NCBI RefSeq assembly: GCF_002140175.1
Contig: NZ_NGMO01000002.1
Location: 772,857 to 815,252 of the forward strand
From: Candidatus Enterococcus wittei
GTDB taxonomy: Bacteria; Bacillota; Bacilli; Lactobacillales; Enterococcaceae
DNA length: 42,396 nucleotides
Direction: 5' to 3'
Below the pieces are notes generated by a model. It was not told where the DNA came from, searched no databases, and saw only the letters and a list, made by a program, of their open reading frames with translations. The position numbers and the translations under genes are program-made. The stretch's first letter is position 1; each line of letters opens with the position of its first letter. This document shows positions 1 through 8,615 of the stretch, piece by piece.

Positions 1-84
1 TTTATGGAACAGTTGTTACTTAGGTAAGAAAATAATTAAAGTTGTAGATAGGTTGATTGAAGAGGAATTACTGAATTTTATGCC

Positions 85-121
85 TAAAACACGAACATTA
101 ACCTGTGTTTTAATTTTTTTG
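85..121 (+). terminator. Terminator of a gene upstream of the window
   Basis: Arms TAAAACAC and GTGTTTTA enclose a 12-nt loop and are followed by AATTTTTTTG. It would end a plus-strand transcript entering from the left. The reading frames in the first 27 bases close with stops, but too little remains to identify that gene. Confidence 0.6.
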
Positions 122-254
122 TCTACTTTTTGTACATTATTTTAAAAAGAAATTAAGCTATGGAAAAACCTTATTAAATATACCTTTTTTCAGAAAAAAA
201 TAATAAATCCTTCATAATAGAATGTTTATTTTTAAGAAAAAGTAAAAAAAAGTG

Positions 255-283
255 TTGCAATTTTAATAATTATTCATTAAACT
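255..283 (+). promoter_or_regulatory. oppA promoter (predicted)
   Basis: TTGCAA at 255-260 and TAAACT at 278-283 are separated by 17 bp, about 60 bp upstream of the oppA start. The surrounding 150 bp is almost pure A/T. The spacer contains a TTTAA followed by TAATTAT that matches the start of the putative TldR guide. Confidence 0.5.
262..273 (+). promoter_or_regulatory. Candidate TldR target in the oppA promoter
   Basis: TTTAA (262-266), a known target-adjacent motif of some IS605-type TnpB proteins, is followed by TAATTAT (267-273). These seven bases equal the first seven after the proposed gRNA scaffold (7638-7644); bases 8-12 do not match. The site lies between the -35 and -10, where a bound protein would block RNA polymerase. 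The DNA is very AT-rich, so a chance match is quite possible. Confidence 0.35.
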
Positions 284-342
284 CTTAAACAACTTCAGAA
301 AATATTAATTATTCTGAAAATTGCGAAAAAGGGGTACGGAAG

Positions 343-2007
343 ATGAAAAAGAAATTAACGTTTGGTGTTATAGCCGTATGCGGTCTTGTACTTGCTGGTT
401 GTTATGGTGGCAGTGCAGATACAAAAGATAGTGGCTCAGCAAGTAGTGGCAAAGCTGATGGGGGAGGCGTTTTTAATTTAGTAGTACCTCAAGAAATGCC
501 AACAGCAGATTTATCTGTAGCGACAGACACAATCAGCTTTACTGCTTTGAATAATGTGTATGAAGGGATTTATCGCTTAGATGAAGACAGCAAACCACAA
601 CCGGCAGGCGCTACGGAGCTAGCTGAAGTCAGTGAAGATGGTTTGACCTATAAAATCAAATTGCGTGAGGATGCAAAGTGGTCTAATGGGGATCCTGTAA
701 CTGCTGCTGATTATGTTTATGGTTGGCAACGAACAGTTGATCCGGCAACAGCTTCTGAATATGCTTATCTATTTGCACCAGTAGCAAATGCAGAAGACAT
801 CACTGCTGGCAAGAAAGATAAATCTGAATTAGGAATCAAGGCAGTTGGAGATCATGAGTTGGAGATTACTTTAACAAAACAAACACCTTACTTCCAATAC
901 TTACTTGCCTTTCCATCATTCTTCCCACAAAATCAAGCGGTTGTAGAAAAAAATGGAGATGCTTATGCTTCTAAAAGTGATAAAGCTGTTTACAATGGCC
1001 CATTTACATTAGCAGATTTTGATGGACCAGGAACTGATACAGAATGGACCTATAAGAAAAACGATCAGTATTGGGATAAAGATGCGGTTAAATTATCAGA
1101 AATCAAAGTAAGCGTTGTAAAAGAATCTTCAACTGCTTTAAATCTATTTAAAGATGGCCAAGCAGATGATGTGATTTTATCCGGTGAATTAGCGCAACAA
1201 AATGCCAATGATCCAGCTTATACTTCTGTAAAAGAAGCACGTACAAGCTACATTGAATTTAATCAAAGAGATGATAAATCTCCATTTAAAAATGCTAACT
1301 TGAGAAAAGCTATTTCTTATTCAATCAACCGTGATGCTCTAGTGAAACAAGTCATGGGAGATGGTTCGGTTGCTTCCACTGGATTGATCCCAGCAGATAT
1401 GACGAAAAATCCTGAAACAAATGAAGATTTTGCAGCAGAAGCTGGCGAATTAGTTTCTTACGATAAAGACAAAGCAAAAGAATATTGGGACAAAGCAAAA
1501 AGTGAATTAGGGATTGACTCTCTTGAATTTAGCTTGATGGCCTCTGATGATGATTCAACGAAAAAAGTCATTGAATATATCCAAAACTCAATCCAAGAAA
1601 ATCTTGATGGTGTCAAAGTAAAACCAACACCTGTACCATTTTCTGTTCGTTTAGATCGTTCATCTTCTGGTGATTTTGATACAGTCCTAGGTGGATGGGG
1701 CGCAGATTATGCGGATCCAAGTAGCTTCACTGATCTATTTGTCACAGGTAATTCTTATAACCGTGGACAATGGAGCAATGCTGACTATGACAAAGTAGTT
1801 GAAGCCTCTGCTTCAAAAGATGCTGGTGATGAAAATGCACGTTGGAAAGACTTGCAAGAAGCGAATAAAATCATCGCAGATGACATGGGTGTCGTACCCG
1901 TTTATCAAAAAGCTGAAGGTCACTTAGTAAATGAAAAAGTAAAAGGAATCGTTCACCATGCTGCAGGTGCGTCATGGGATTATAAATGGACTTATATTGA
2001 AGAATAA
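343..2007 (+). CDS. oppA: Oligopeptide ABC transporter, substrate-binding lipoprotein
   Basis: A 554-residue extracellular peptide-binding protein of the SBP_bac_5 (OppA/DppA) family that delivers oligopeptides to the OppBCDF permease. The N-terminus is a lipoprotein signal with lipobox LAGC, so Cys20 is the predicted lipidated residue. The body has typical OppA features: an early YEGIYR segment, KWSNGDPVTAADYVYGWQR, and a late GGWGADYADP. The start has the upstream GGGGTACGGAAG as ribosome site. The gene has its own promoter and terminator and is separated from oppBCDF by a gene on the other strand, so oppA can be made and repressed independently of the permease. In enterococci, relatives bind nutritional peptides or pheromones; which applies here cannot be read from sequence. 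Confidence 0.93.
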   Translation: MKKKLTFGVIAVCGLVLAGCYGGSADTKDSGSASSGKADGGGVFNLVVPQEMPTADLSVATDTISFTALNNVYEGIYRLDEDSKPQPAGATELAEVSEDGLTYKIKLREDAKWSNGDPVTAADYVYGWQRTVDPATASEYAYLFAPVANAEDITAGKKDKSELGIKAVGDHELEITLTKQTPYFQYLLAFPSFFPQNQAVVEKNGDAYASKSDKAVYNGPFTLADFDGPGTDTEWTYKKNDQYWDKDAVKLSEIKVSVVKESSTALNLFKDGQADDVILSGELAQQNANDPAYTSVKEARTSYIEFNQRDDKSPFKNANLRKAISYSINRDALVKQVMGDGSVASTGLIPADMTKNPETNEDFAAEAGELVSYDKDKAKEYWDKAKSELGIDSLEFSLMASDDDSTKKVIEYIQNSIQENLDGVKVKPTPVPFSVRLDRSSSGDFDTVLGGWGADYADPSSFTDLFVTGNSYNRGQWSNADYDKVVEASASKDAGDENARWKDLQEANKIIADDMGVVPVYQKAEGHLVNEKVKGIVHHAAGASWDYKWTYIEE

Positions 2008-2028
2008 GTCCTGAAAAAAATGAAAAAA

Positions 2029-2070
2029 GAGAGTCTGAGATATAGTTAACATCTCAGACCTCTCCCTTTT
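2029..2070 (+). terminator. oppA terminator
   Basis: Arms GAGAGTCTGAGAT and ATCTCAGACcTCTC (one unpaired C) are followed by CCCTTTT. Its position 22 bp after the oppA stop suggests a mainly monocistronic oppA transcript. Confidence 0.8.
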
Positions 2071-2098
2071 CTAAAGAACGCTAGTTCAAATGAATTAC

Positions 2099-2443
2099 TT
2101 ATAACAATGATAAAAGCGTAAATATAAGTGAAACAATAAGTAAAATTCCAGCGATGATCAGCCAAAAGCTATACATACCGTAGCTGGCAGACGATAGTGA
2201 AGTAAATTCTAGTTTTTTCTTGCGGTTTCTTGTTCGAGCCAGATGGACCGATCGATGAAAGTGATCAAAGAAACCTGAGGAAAAAACCCATAAAAAACCG
2301 CCGATAATCAAAAACGGCAACGCACATAAAAATAAATCATTGGATAACTGGACGGTTGTTAGCTGATTGGTCACTGCATTTTTAAGAAAAACAAATAAGA
2401 TCAACGCACCAGCAAACAAATAAGGACGATATTTTTTTTTCAT
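2099..2443 (-). CDS. DUF3899-like small membrane protein
   Basis: About 114 residues with three hydrophobic segments: residues ~8-24, ~36-58 and a C-terminal one at ~92-114. The motif IGGFLWVFSSGFFDHFHRS resembles the DUF3899 family of Firmicute membrane proteins, whose function is unknown. Two adjacent ATGs exist; the inner one is preferred because AAAGGAG then sits about 8 bp upstream. The gene lies on the minus strand between oppA and oppB, splitting the transporter locus. Its promoter region (2447-2523) is shared back to back with the start of oppBCDF. Confidence 0.6.
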   Translation of the reverse strand: MKKKYRPYLFAGALILFVFLKNAVTNQLTTVQLSNDLFLCALPFLIIGGFLWVFSSGFFDHFHRSVHLARTRNRKKKLEFTSLSSASYGMYSFWLIIAGILLIVSLIFTLLSLL

Positions 2444-2523
2444 CATTAAACTCCTTTATCTATGGTTCATTAAATAATGTAGCGAAACATTGACCAGAAG
2501 TCAAAAGCTAGGGGGAAACATTA

Positions 2524-3465
2524 GTGAATAGTTATATAAAATATGTATTACAACGTGTCTTTTTTATGATCATCACGCTGTGGTTGATTGCAACGATTAC
2601 CTTCTTTTTAATGCAATTATTACCAGGAACACCTTATACAAATCAGGAAAGATTAAGTCCAGAAACAATTGAAATGTTGAATAAACAAGTAGGTCTAGAC
2701 AAGCCAGTAATCGTACAATACGGTATTTACCTTTCTAATTTGGTCCAAGGCGATTTTGGGATCTCATTCCAATTTAAAAATCAGCCTGTAGCGAATTTAT
2801 TAGCTGGAAGGATTGGGCCTTCATTACAACTCGGAATACAAGCGATTCTCTTTGGTACCATTTTCGGTACGATTTTAGGGACAATTTCTGCGATGAAGCA
2901 AAATACATGGGTCGATACTTCATCTACTCTTGTCGCTATCTTAGGACGCTCCATTCCTAACTTCGTTTTTGCCGTGTTATTGCAATACATTTTTGCAATG
3001 AAATTGCATCTTTTGCCAATTGCAAAGTGGGATGGATTTGTGTATACGATCTTACCGACGATTGCATTAGCCATGTCACCATTGGCAGATTCCGCTCGTT
3101 TTATTCGGACAGAAATGGTAGAAGTATTGCATAGTGACTATGTTGAATTAGCCAGAGCGAAAGGGTTAAGTCGTTGGGAGATTGCCTTTAAACATGGTCT
3201 TCGTAATAGTTTGATCCCGTTGCTGACATTATTGGGACCTTTAGCCGTTGCTTTGATGACCGGATCGTTAGTTGTTGAGAACATCTTTGCTATTCCAGGA
3301 ATCGGGGAACAATTCGTTAAATCGATCACGACAAATGATTACCCGACGATCATGGCAGTCACGATCTTGTATTCATTTATGTTGATTTTTGTGATTCTGA
3401 TTGTTGACTTATTATATGGATTAGTTGACCCAAGAATCCGAGTTTCTGAAGGGAGTCGAAGCTAG
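2524..3465 (+). CDS. oppB: Oligopeptide ABC transporter permease OppB
   Basis: A 313-residue inner-membrane permease (BPD_transp_1) that pairs with OppC to form the peptide channel. It has an N-terminal membrane helix (FFMIITLWLIATITFF), five further helices, and the cytoplasmic EAA loop around ELARAKGLSRWEIAFKHGLR, which docks on the ATPases. It starts with GTG, preceded by TAGGGGG. It is the first gene of oppBCDF-tldR and ends exactly one base before oppC begins, so translation is probably coupled. No terminator lies between it and oppF. Confidence 0.93.
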   Translation: MNSYIKYVLQRVFFMIITLWLIATITFFLMQLLPGTPYTNQERLSPETIEMLNKQVGLDKPVIVQYGIYLSNLVQGDFGISFQFKNQPVANLLAGRIGPSLQLGIQAILFGTIFGTILGTISAMKQNTWVDTSSTLVAILGRSIPNFVFAVLLQYIFAMKLHLLPIAKWDGFVYTILPTIALAMSPLADSARFIRTEMVEVLHSDYVELARAKGLSRWEIAFKHGLRNSLIPLLTLLGPLAVALMTGSLVVENIFAIPGIGEQFVKSITTNDYPTIMAVTILYSFMLIFVILIVDLLYGLVDPRIRVSEGSRS

Positions 3466-4509
3466 ATGGAATGGATACCAAAACGTTATGAAACAATTGC
3501 AGAGATACCTGCAGATGAGTTCTTACCATTACAGAAAAATACTGAAGCAGAACGTGAGAAAATTGAAGCTCCTTCATTGAATTTTATCCAAGATTCTTGG
3601 CGCCGATTGAAGAAAAACAAAGCGGCAGTTATTTCAATGATCTTGTTATCAATGATTATCTTGATCTCAATTGTGACGATCTTTGTTTCACCACATAACC
3701 CTACTGCACAAAATATTGATTATATCAATTTACCGCCACGTATCCCAGGAATCAATATCGATGGATTGAATGGAAAAGCCATGGTCGGTGGAGAATTAGT
3801 TGATAAATATGCACAAGCCAATGTTCCAGCCAATGTCAACTTCTTTTTAGGAACAGATGGATTAGGAAGAGATGTCTTGAGTCGTCTATTCATGGGAACG
3901 CGTATCTCTTTATTGATTGCGTTCATCGCTGCATTGCTTGATGTGACCATCGGGGTAGCTTATGGGCTGATCTCTGGCTTACTAGGTGGACGTGTGGATA
4001 ATGTGATGCAACGTTTCTTAGAAATTTTATCAGGGATTCCCAATTTAGTAGTAATGATCTTGATGTTAGTTGTATTTGAACCAGGGATCTTCTCGATTGT
4101 GGCAGCTATGGCAATCACGAACTGGATTCCGATGGCGCGGATCGTTCGAGCACAGACATTGAAATTGAAAGATCAAGAATATGTACTAGCGGGAATGACG
4201 CTAGGTGAATCAAAATTAAAAATCGCCTTTAAACATATCTTACCAAATATTTCGAGTGTGATCATCATACAAATGATGTTCAGTATTCCTACGGCTATTT
4301 TCTTTGAAGCATTCTTAAGCTTTATCGGACTTGGTTTGACACCGCCTTCTGCTTCATTAGGAACGATGCTAAGTGACGGATACAAAACATTCTTATACTT
4401 GCCGTATCTACTATGGATACCGGCAGCAACATTATCGGTTATCATGATCGGCTTCAACTTATTAGCAGATGGTTTACGTGATGCCTTTGACCCTAAAATG
4501 AAAGAGTGA
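3466..4509 (+). CDS. oppC: Oligopeptide ABC transporter permease OppC
   Basis: A 347-residue second permease. A cytoplasmic N-terminus of ~60 residues precedes the first helix (AAVISMILLSMIILISIVTI). An extracellular stretch contains the typical FFLGTDGLGRDVLSRL motif, then come five helices with an EAA loop near YVLAGMTLGESKLKIAFKH. The start abuts the oppB stop. Its stop codon region runs into oppD. Family and operon context make the assignment secure. Confidence 0.93.
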   Translation: MEWIPKRYETIAEIPADEFLPLQKNTEAEREKIEAPSLNFIQDSWRRLKKNKAAVISMILLSMIILISIVTIFVSPHNPTAQNIDYINLPPRIPGINIDGLNGKAMVGGELVDKYAQANVPANVNFFLGTDGLGRDVLSRLFMGTRISLLIAFIAALLDVTIGVAYGLISGLLGGRVDNVMQRFLEILSGIPNLVVMILMLVVFEPGIFSIVAAMAITNWIPMARIVRAQTLKLKDQEYVLAGMTLGESKLKIAFKHILPNISSVIIIQMMFSIPTAIFFEAFLSFIGLGLTPPSASLGTMLSDGYKTFLYLPYLLWIPAATLSVIMIGFNLLADGLRDAFDPKMKE

Positions 4510-4514
4510 GTAAG

Positions 4515-5597
4515 ATGACGAAAATTCTTGAAGTAAAGAACTTAGAAATCTCCTTTGATACGTATGCTGGCAAAGTACAGGCGATTCGAGGCGTTGATTT
4601 TCATTTGAACAAAGGTGAGACATTAGCGATCGTTGGCGAATCCGGTAGTGGGAAATCAGTTACTACTAGAAGTATCATGCGGTTATTGTCAAGCAATGCT
4701 TCAATCGATTCAGGAGAAATTTTATTTAATGGTGAAAACATCGTAGGAAAATCAGAAAAGGAAATGCAAAAGATCCGTGGAAAAGAGATTGCAATGATTT
4801 TTCAAGATCCGATGACTTCTTTAGATCCGACGATGCCAATTGGAAAGCAAGTAGCAGAATCACTGCGTAAGCACAATAAAGTGACGAAAAAAGAGGGAGA
4901 AAAAGCAGCATTAGAACTGTTGAAGCTTGTAGGAATCCCAGAAGCTGAAAAGCGGATCAAAAGCTATCCCCATCAATTTTCAGGTGGACAAAGACAGCGG
5001 ATCGTGATTGCGATTGCTTTGATTTGTTATCCAAAGATCCTGATTGCTGATGAACCTACAACTGCTTTAGATGTAACGATCCAAGCACAGATTTTAGAAT
5101 TATTAAAAGAGATCCAAACGAAAATCGACACATCGATTATCTTTATCACGCATGACCTTGGCGTAGTAGCAAATGTGGCGGATCGAGTAGCAGTAATGTA
5201 CGGTGGCAAAATCATTGAAGTAGGGACAGCAGAAGAAATCTTTTACAACCCACAGCATCCATATACTTGGGGCTTGCTTGGTTCAATGCCTACATTGGAC
5301 AGTGGTAATGAACGCCTTTATGCCATTCCTGGGTCACCACCAGATTTATTGAATCCACCTAAGGGAGATGCTTTTTATCCGAGAAATGAGTTTGCTTTAA
5401 AAATCGATGCGGAACAAACGCCACCGTTTTTTGAGCTTTCGAAAACACATCAAGCAGCCACTTGGCTTTTAGCCCCTCAAGCACCAAAAGTAACACCACC
5501 AGAAGAGATCCAACGTCGTTGGGCTATTTTTAAAGAAAAACAACAAGCACGCGGCCAAGGGGGAATAACAGATGAAAAAAAAGTTGCTCGAAGTTAA
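4515..5597 (+). CDS. oppD: Oligopeptide ABC transporter ATPase OppD
   Basis: A ~360-residue ATPase powering peptide uptake as a heterodimer with OppF. Counting from the ATG at 4515, Walker A is GESGSGKS (41-48), the Q-loop is in IFQDPMTSLDP, the signature is FSGGQRQR, Walker B is ILIADEPT, and the H-loop is in FITHDLG. The C-terminal oligopeptide/dipeptide domain is present (HPYTWGLLGSMP, IPGSPPDL). A GTG at 4506, overlapping the oppC stop, is an alternative start three codons upstream; ATG is preferred because AAAGAG lies 8 bp before it. The 3' end overlaps oppF by 26 bp. Confidence 0.92.
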   Translation: MTKILEVKNLEISFDTYAGKVQAIRGVDFHLNKGETLAIVGESGSGKSVTTRSIMRLLSSNASIDSGEILFNGENIVGKSEKEMQKIRGKEIAMIFQDPMTSLDPTMPIGKQVAESLRKHNKVTKKEGEKAALELLKLVGIPEAEKRIKSYPHQFSGGQRQRIVIAIALICYPKILIADEPTTALDVTIQAQILELLKEIQTKIDTSIIFITHDLGVVANVADRVAVMYGGKIIEVGTAEEIFYNPQHPYTWGLLGSMPTLDSGNERLYAIPGSPPDLLNPPKGDAFYPRNEFALKIDAEQTPPFFELSKTHQAATWLLAPQAPKVTPPEEIQRRWAIFKEKQQARGQGGITDEKKVARS

Positions 5598-6525
5598 AGG
5601 ACTAAAACAGTACTTCAATATCGGTAAGAAAAATGAAGTGCATGCAGTCAATGATATTAGTTTCCATATTTATGAAGGAGAGACTTTTGGTTTAGTTGGT
5701 GAATCAGGTAGTGGGAAATCCACTACTGGACGTACGATCATTCGTTTGAATGAACCGACAGGCGGGGAGATCTTGTTTGATGGAAAAGACGTGACGAAAG
5801 TTAAAGGAAAAGAAGCAATGACCAAGTTTCGTCGGGAAGTCCAAATGATCTTTCAAGATCCCTATGCCTCTTTGAACCCACGGATGAAAGTACGAGATAT
5901 CATCGCAGAAGGAATCGATGTGAATGGATTAGCAAAAACGCCAGAAGAACGTACGGAAAAAGTCAATGAGCTGCTAAAAACAGTAGGATTGAATCCTAGT
6001 CATGGGACACGTTATCCTCATGAATTCTCAGGTGGGCAACGTCAGAGGATCGGGATTGCCCGAGCTTTGGCGGTCAAGCCAAAATTCATCATTTGCGACG
6101 AACCGATTTCTGCCTTAGATGTCTCGATCCAAGCACAAGTAGTCAATCTTTTACAAGATCTCCAAAAAGAACAAGGATTGACGTATTTGTTTATCGCACA
6201 TGATTTATCCATGGTCAAACATATCAGTGACCGGATTGGAGTAATGCATAACGGTTTATTGCTTGAGATGGGAACTAGTGACGAAATTTACAATCATGGT
6301 GTCCATCCATATACAGAAAGTCTACTTTCCGCTATTCCGTTACCTGACCCCGATCATGAACGCCAACGTCGTCGTATCAAGTATCAACCAGAACCTGCAG
6401 ATGGACAGGAGCGGACTTTGAGAGAAATTGCTCCTGAACATTTTATCTATGCTACTGAGCAAGAAGTACCTTACTATGCAGCAAAATTAAAACGACAAAA
6501 AGAAGCGATGCTTGTAGCTAATTAG
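5572..6525 (+). CDS. oppF: Oligopeptide ABC transporter ATPase OppF
   Basis: A 317-residue second ATPase of the Opp system. Walker A is GESGSGKST, the Q-loop is in [13 protein letters not shown], the signature is FSGGQRQR, Walker B is [12 protein letters not shown], and the H-loop is in [11 protein letters not shown]-terminal peptide-transporter domain follows ([16 protein letters not shown]). It starts inside the oppD 3' end with GGGGG upstream. Only 12 bp containing TTAGGAGGAGAGG separate it from the next gene, so the TnpB-like gene shares its transcript. Confidence 0.93.
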   Translation: MKKKLLEVKGLKQYFNIGKKNEVHAVNDISFHIYEGETFGLVGESGSGKSTTGRTIIRLNEPTGGEILFDGKDVTKVKGKEAMTKFRREVQMIFQDPYASLNPRMKVRDIIAEGIDVNGLAKTPEERTEKVNELLKTVGLNPSHGTRYPHEFSGGQRQRIGIARALAVKPKFIICDEPISALDVSIQAQVVNLLQDLQKEQGLTYLFIAHDLSMVKHISDRIGVMHNGLLLEMGTSDEIYNHGVHPYTESLLSAIPLPDPDHERQRRRIKYQPEPADGQERTLREIAPEHFIYATEQEVPYYAAKLKRQKEAMLVAN

Positions 6526-6537
6526 GAGGAGAGGCGG

Positions 6538-7545
6538 ATGTTGAAAGCCTTCAAATTCCGAATTTATCCGACTCCTGCTCAGAAGCAGTGGTTGATTCAA
6601 ACATTTGGCTGTGTTCGTTTCACCTATAATCATCTTTTAAAAGCAAGACAAGCACATTATGCCGAAACGAAGGAAATCGATTATACGTTGACACCCGCCG
6701 TTTTAAAGAAGCAGTTTCCATTTTTAAAAGAAACTGATAGTTTGGCTTTAGCAAATGCACAATTAAACTTAGATCGTGCATTTCGTAATTATTTTAAAGG
6801 ACGTACTAGCTTACCTAAGCTTAAAAACAAAAAGAGTATTTGGCAGTCTTATACAACAAATAATCAAAAAGGAACCATCTATTTGGAAGATAAGTACTTG
6901 AAACTGCCCAAATTAAAAGAAAAAATCCGGATCCATGTTCACCGACCTTTAGAAGGAACGATTCGTTCGGCCACGATTTCTTCTCGCTATAATGAAGTAT
7001 TTTACGTGTCTTTGCTTTGTGACGTTTCTCCAAAACCACTAGTTGCTTCGAATAGATGGATTGGCGTGGCCTATGACCCGCACGCTTTGATTGAGACATC
7101 CACACCAATCGACCTTGTTGTACCAAAATTTAATCGGATCAACCAAAAAATTTTCCAGGCTAAAAGGAAGTTAGCTGTGAAAGGGAAAGCTGCTCAGAAA
7201 AGAAAGATCCATGTTGAAAAAGCTAAGAATTATCAAAAACAAAAAAGAAAAATCAAAGATCTCTATTTGAAACAAAAATATCAAAGAGAAGATTATTTAG
7301 AACAAATCTCTGGTGCTTTGGTACGTAATTTCGATTATCTATTTATTGAATCAAGACCAAAAAGTTGTGAGGAGTCTGATTTTTCCACGCAGTTATGGGA
7401 TAAATTAATTACAAAAATACGATACAAAGCGCAATGGTATAATAAAAACTTGCTTTTGATCGATATGAACGAGCAAAAGCAACAAGTAACAAATAAAAAA
7501 AGTCACCATTTGGAAAAAATTGGTGTGGAAGTGGTTTTTAAGTAA
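6538..7545 (+). CDS. tldR: TldR: nuclease-dead TnpB-like RNA-guided repressor
   Basis: A 335-residue protein of the IS200/IS605 OrfB (TnpB) family. The N-terminus is classic (MLKAFKFRIYPTPAQKQWL, then CVRFTYNHLL), followed by a wedge/REC-like part and a RuvC-like fold. The catalytic pieces are broken. The first RuvC Asp (normally GxDxG) is replaced in GVAYD (176-180), with Ala178 at the Asp position. The second acid survives in LFIES (Glu271). The zinc-finger cysteine pairs and the last RuvC Asp are absent, because the protein ends at VVFK. The gene is intact, has a strong ribosome site, and sits 12 bp after oppF rather than inside an IS: no tnpA and no second IS end was seen. This fits the oppF-linked TldR family described in 2024 (Wiegand and colleagues), RNA-guided repressors domesticated from TnpB. 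An inactive transposon relic is the alternative, but the open frame and operon position argue against it. Confidence 0.88.
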   Translation: MLKAFKFRIYPTPAQKQWLIQTFGCVRFTYNHLLKARQAHYAETKEIDYTLTPAVLKKQFPFLKETDSLALANAQLNLDRAFRNYFKGRTSLPKLKNKKSIWQSYTTNNQKGTIYLEDKYLKLPKLKEKIRIHVHRPLEGTIRSATISSRYNEVFYVSLLCDVSPKPLVASNRWIGVAYDPHALIETSTPIDLVVPKFNRINQKIFQAKRKLAVKGKAAQKRKIHVEKAKNYQKQKRKIKDLYLKQKYQREDYLEQISGALVRNFDYLFIESRPKSCEESDFSTQLWDKLITKIRYKAQWYNKNLLLIDMNEQKQQVTNKKSHHLEKIGVEVVFK

Positions 7546-7653
7546 AAGAACTGGTAGGAGCGCCAGGGTTCGCCTTGTTAATAAAAAACAATTGCTGTTT
7601 TTGTTTCTAGGAATTTTCTTTGCTAAGACAAGCTCACTAATTATGACAAACCA
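7546..7653 (+). ncRNA. Candidate TldR guide RNA (scaffold and guide)
   Basis: TnpB-type guide RNAs start near the 3' end of the protein gene and end in a guide. Here the 3' region can fold: AAAAACA (7584-7590) pairs with TGTTTTT (7596-7602), and CTTGT (7574-7578) pairs with ACAAG (7628-7632). This leaves a single-stranded tail after CTCAC. The 16 bases TAATTATGACAAACCA (7638-7653) lie between that fold and a terminator and are the proposed guide. The 5' end may reach into tldR. The scaffold-guide boundary is inferred. Confidence 0.55.
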
Positions 7654-7696
7654 AAAAGATGAGATGGAGATATTTGCTCCAAGCTCATCTTTTTTT
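7654..7696 (+). terminator. Terminator of opp-tldR-gRNA transcript
   Basis: Arms GATGAG-at-GGAG and CTCC-aag-CTCATC enclose a short loop and are followed by TTTTTTTG; A-rich on the other side, so it may also serve nrtR, which converges on it. It would define the 3' end of a guide RNA precursor. Confidence 0.8.
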
Positions 7697-7703
7697 GTTC
7701 TCT

Positions 7704-8525
7704 TTATTCAGAATGGACCGATTTTAAACGATAGATCTTTGAGGGACGACCGATACCAACTGGACGTTCACCGACTTCCTCAAAATATTGTAACATTGCT
7801 TTTTTAAAATTAGAATGATCGATCATCTTGAAGTCGATTCCTAAAAATTTTGCAAATACTTTCCTTGCTTCCGTGATCGTAAAATCTTTCCCTAATACTT
7901 GTAAGACTTGTGGTTCATGTTCCATCTTATTGACAACCCGATTGAAAGCTTTGACAATGATCTCACTATGGTCAAAAGCCAAGGTGTCTTTCCCAGAAGA
8001 ATGACTCGTATTTAAATCGAGTGAAATAGCTACCTCACCATTTGATAAATGAAGGGTATGCCCACTACGTTCAAGGGAAAACCATTTGACTTCTTTCGCA
8101 TCATCTCCTGCAATCAATGGTTCTTCACCAATAAAAGCTAAGTAACTAACCGTTACGACCCATCCTCGTGGATCTCGATCAGGAGTGCTAAAAGTATGCA
8201 GTTGTTCGATGTTATCTTTGGAAATGACCACACCGGTTTCTTCTTGTGTTTCCCGTAAAACACTTTCCCCAGTAGATTCATTTTTTTGAACGAACCCTCC
8301 TGGTAAAGCCCATGAATTACGATAAGGATGACTCTTACGTTGGATCAGTAAGACTTTTAATTGATCTTCTTCCTTGTTATAACATAATAATACGATATCC
8401 ACAGTCAATGACGGTTTTTCATATTCAGGACGCTCTTGTTTTTGGTACCAATCAAGAAAATCTGTTTCATTTGCTTCTTGTTCATAATACGTTTTTTCTT
8501 CTTTTTTAGAATGAAATCCAGACAC
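7704..8525 (-). CDS. nrtR: NrtR-type Nudix/winged-helix regulator
   Basis: 273 residues. An N-terminal Nudix hydrolase-like domain (residues ~40-170) is followed by a winged-helix domain (FTITEARKVFAKFLGIDF, then GRPSKIYRL). This is the architecture of NrtR, an ADP-ribose-sensing repressor of NAD metabolism genes. The Nudix box is complete (GFVQKNE, then RETQEETGV with the spacing G-x5-E-x7-RE-x2-EE), so residual hydrolase activity is possible. The start is GTG at 8525 with AGGAGGTGAT 5 bp upstream. No NAD gene adjoins it; its targets may lie elsewhere, although a niacin transporter is encoded 7 kb away. It converges with the opp-tldR operon. Confidence 0.8.
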   Translation of the reverse strand: MSGFHSKKEEKTYYEQEANETDFLDWYQKQERPEYEKPSLTVDIVLLCYNKEEDQLKVLLIQRKSHPYRNSWALPGGFVQKNESTGESVLRETQEETGVVISKDNIEQLHTFSTPDRDPRGWVVTVSYLAFIGEEPLIAGDDAKEVKWFSLERSGHTLHLSNGEVAISLDLNTSHSSGKDTLAFDHSEIIVKAFNRVVNKMEHEPQVLQVLGKDFTITEARKVFAKFLGIDFKMIDHSNFKKAMLQYFEEVGERPVGIGRPSKIYRLKSVHSE

Positions 8526-8615
8526 GTTATCACCTCCTGAAAATAGTAGAGTACTTTTTACTTTATTGTAGCAGAATCGAAGAGAAAACCAAAGATTCTC
8601 TTAGGCTAAATACGA

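Noticed and set aside
306-312. Second TAATTAT in the oppA leader as a TldR target
   Set aside because: Preceded by AATAT instead of TTTAA and outside the promoter core.
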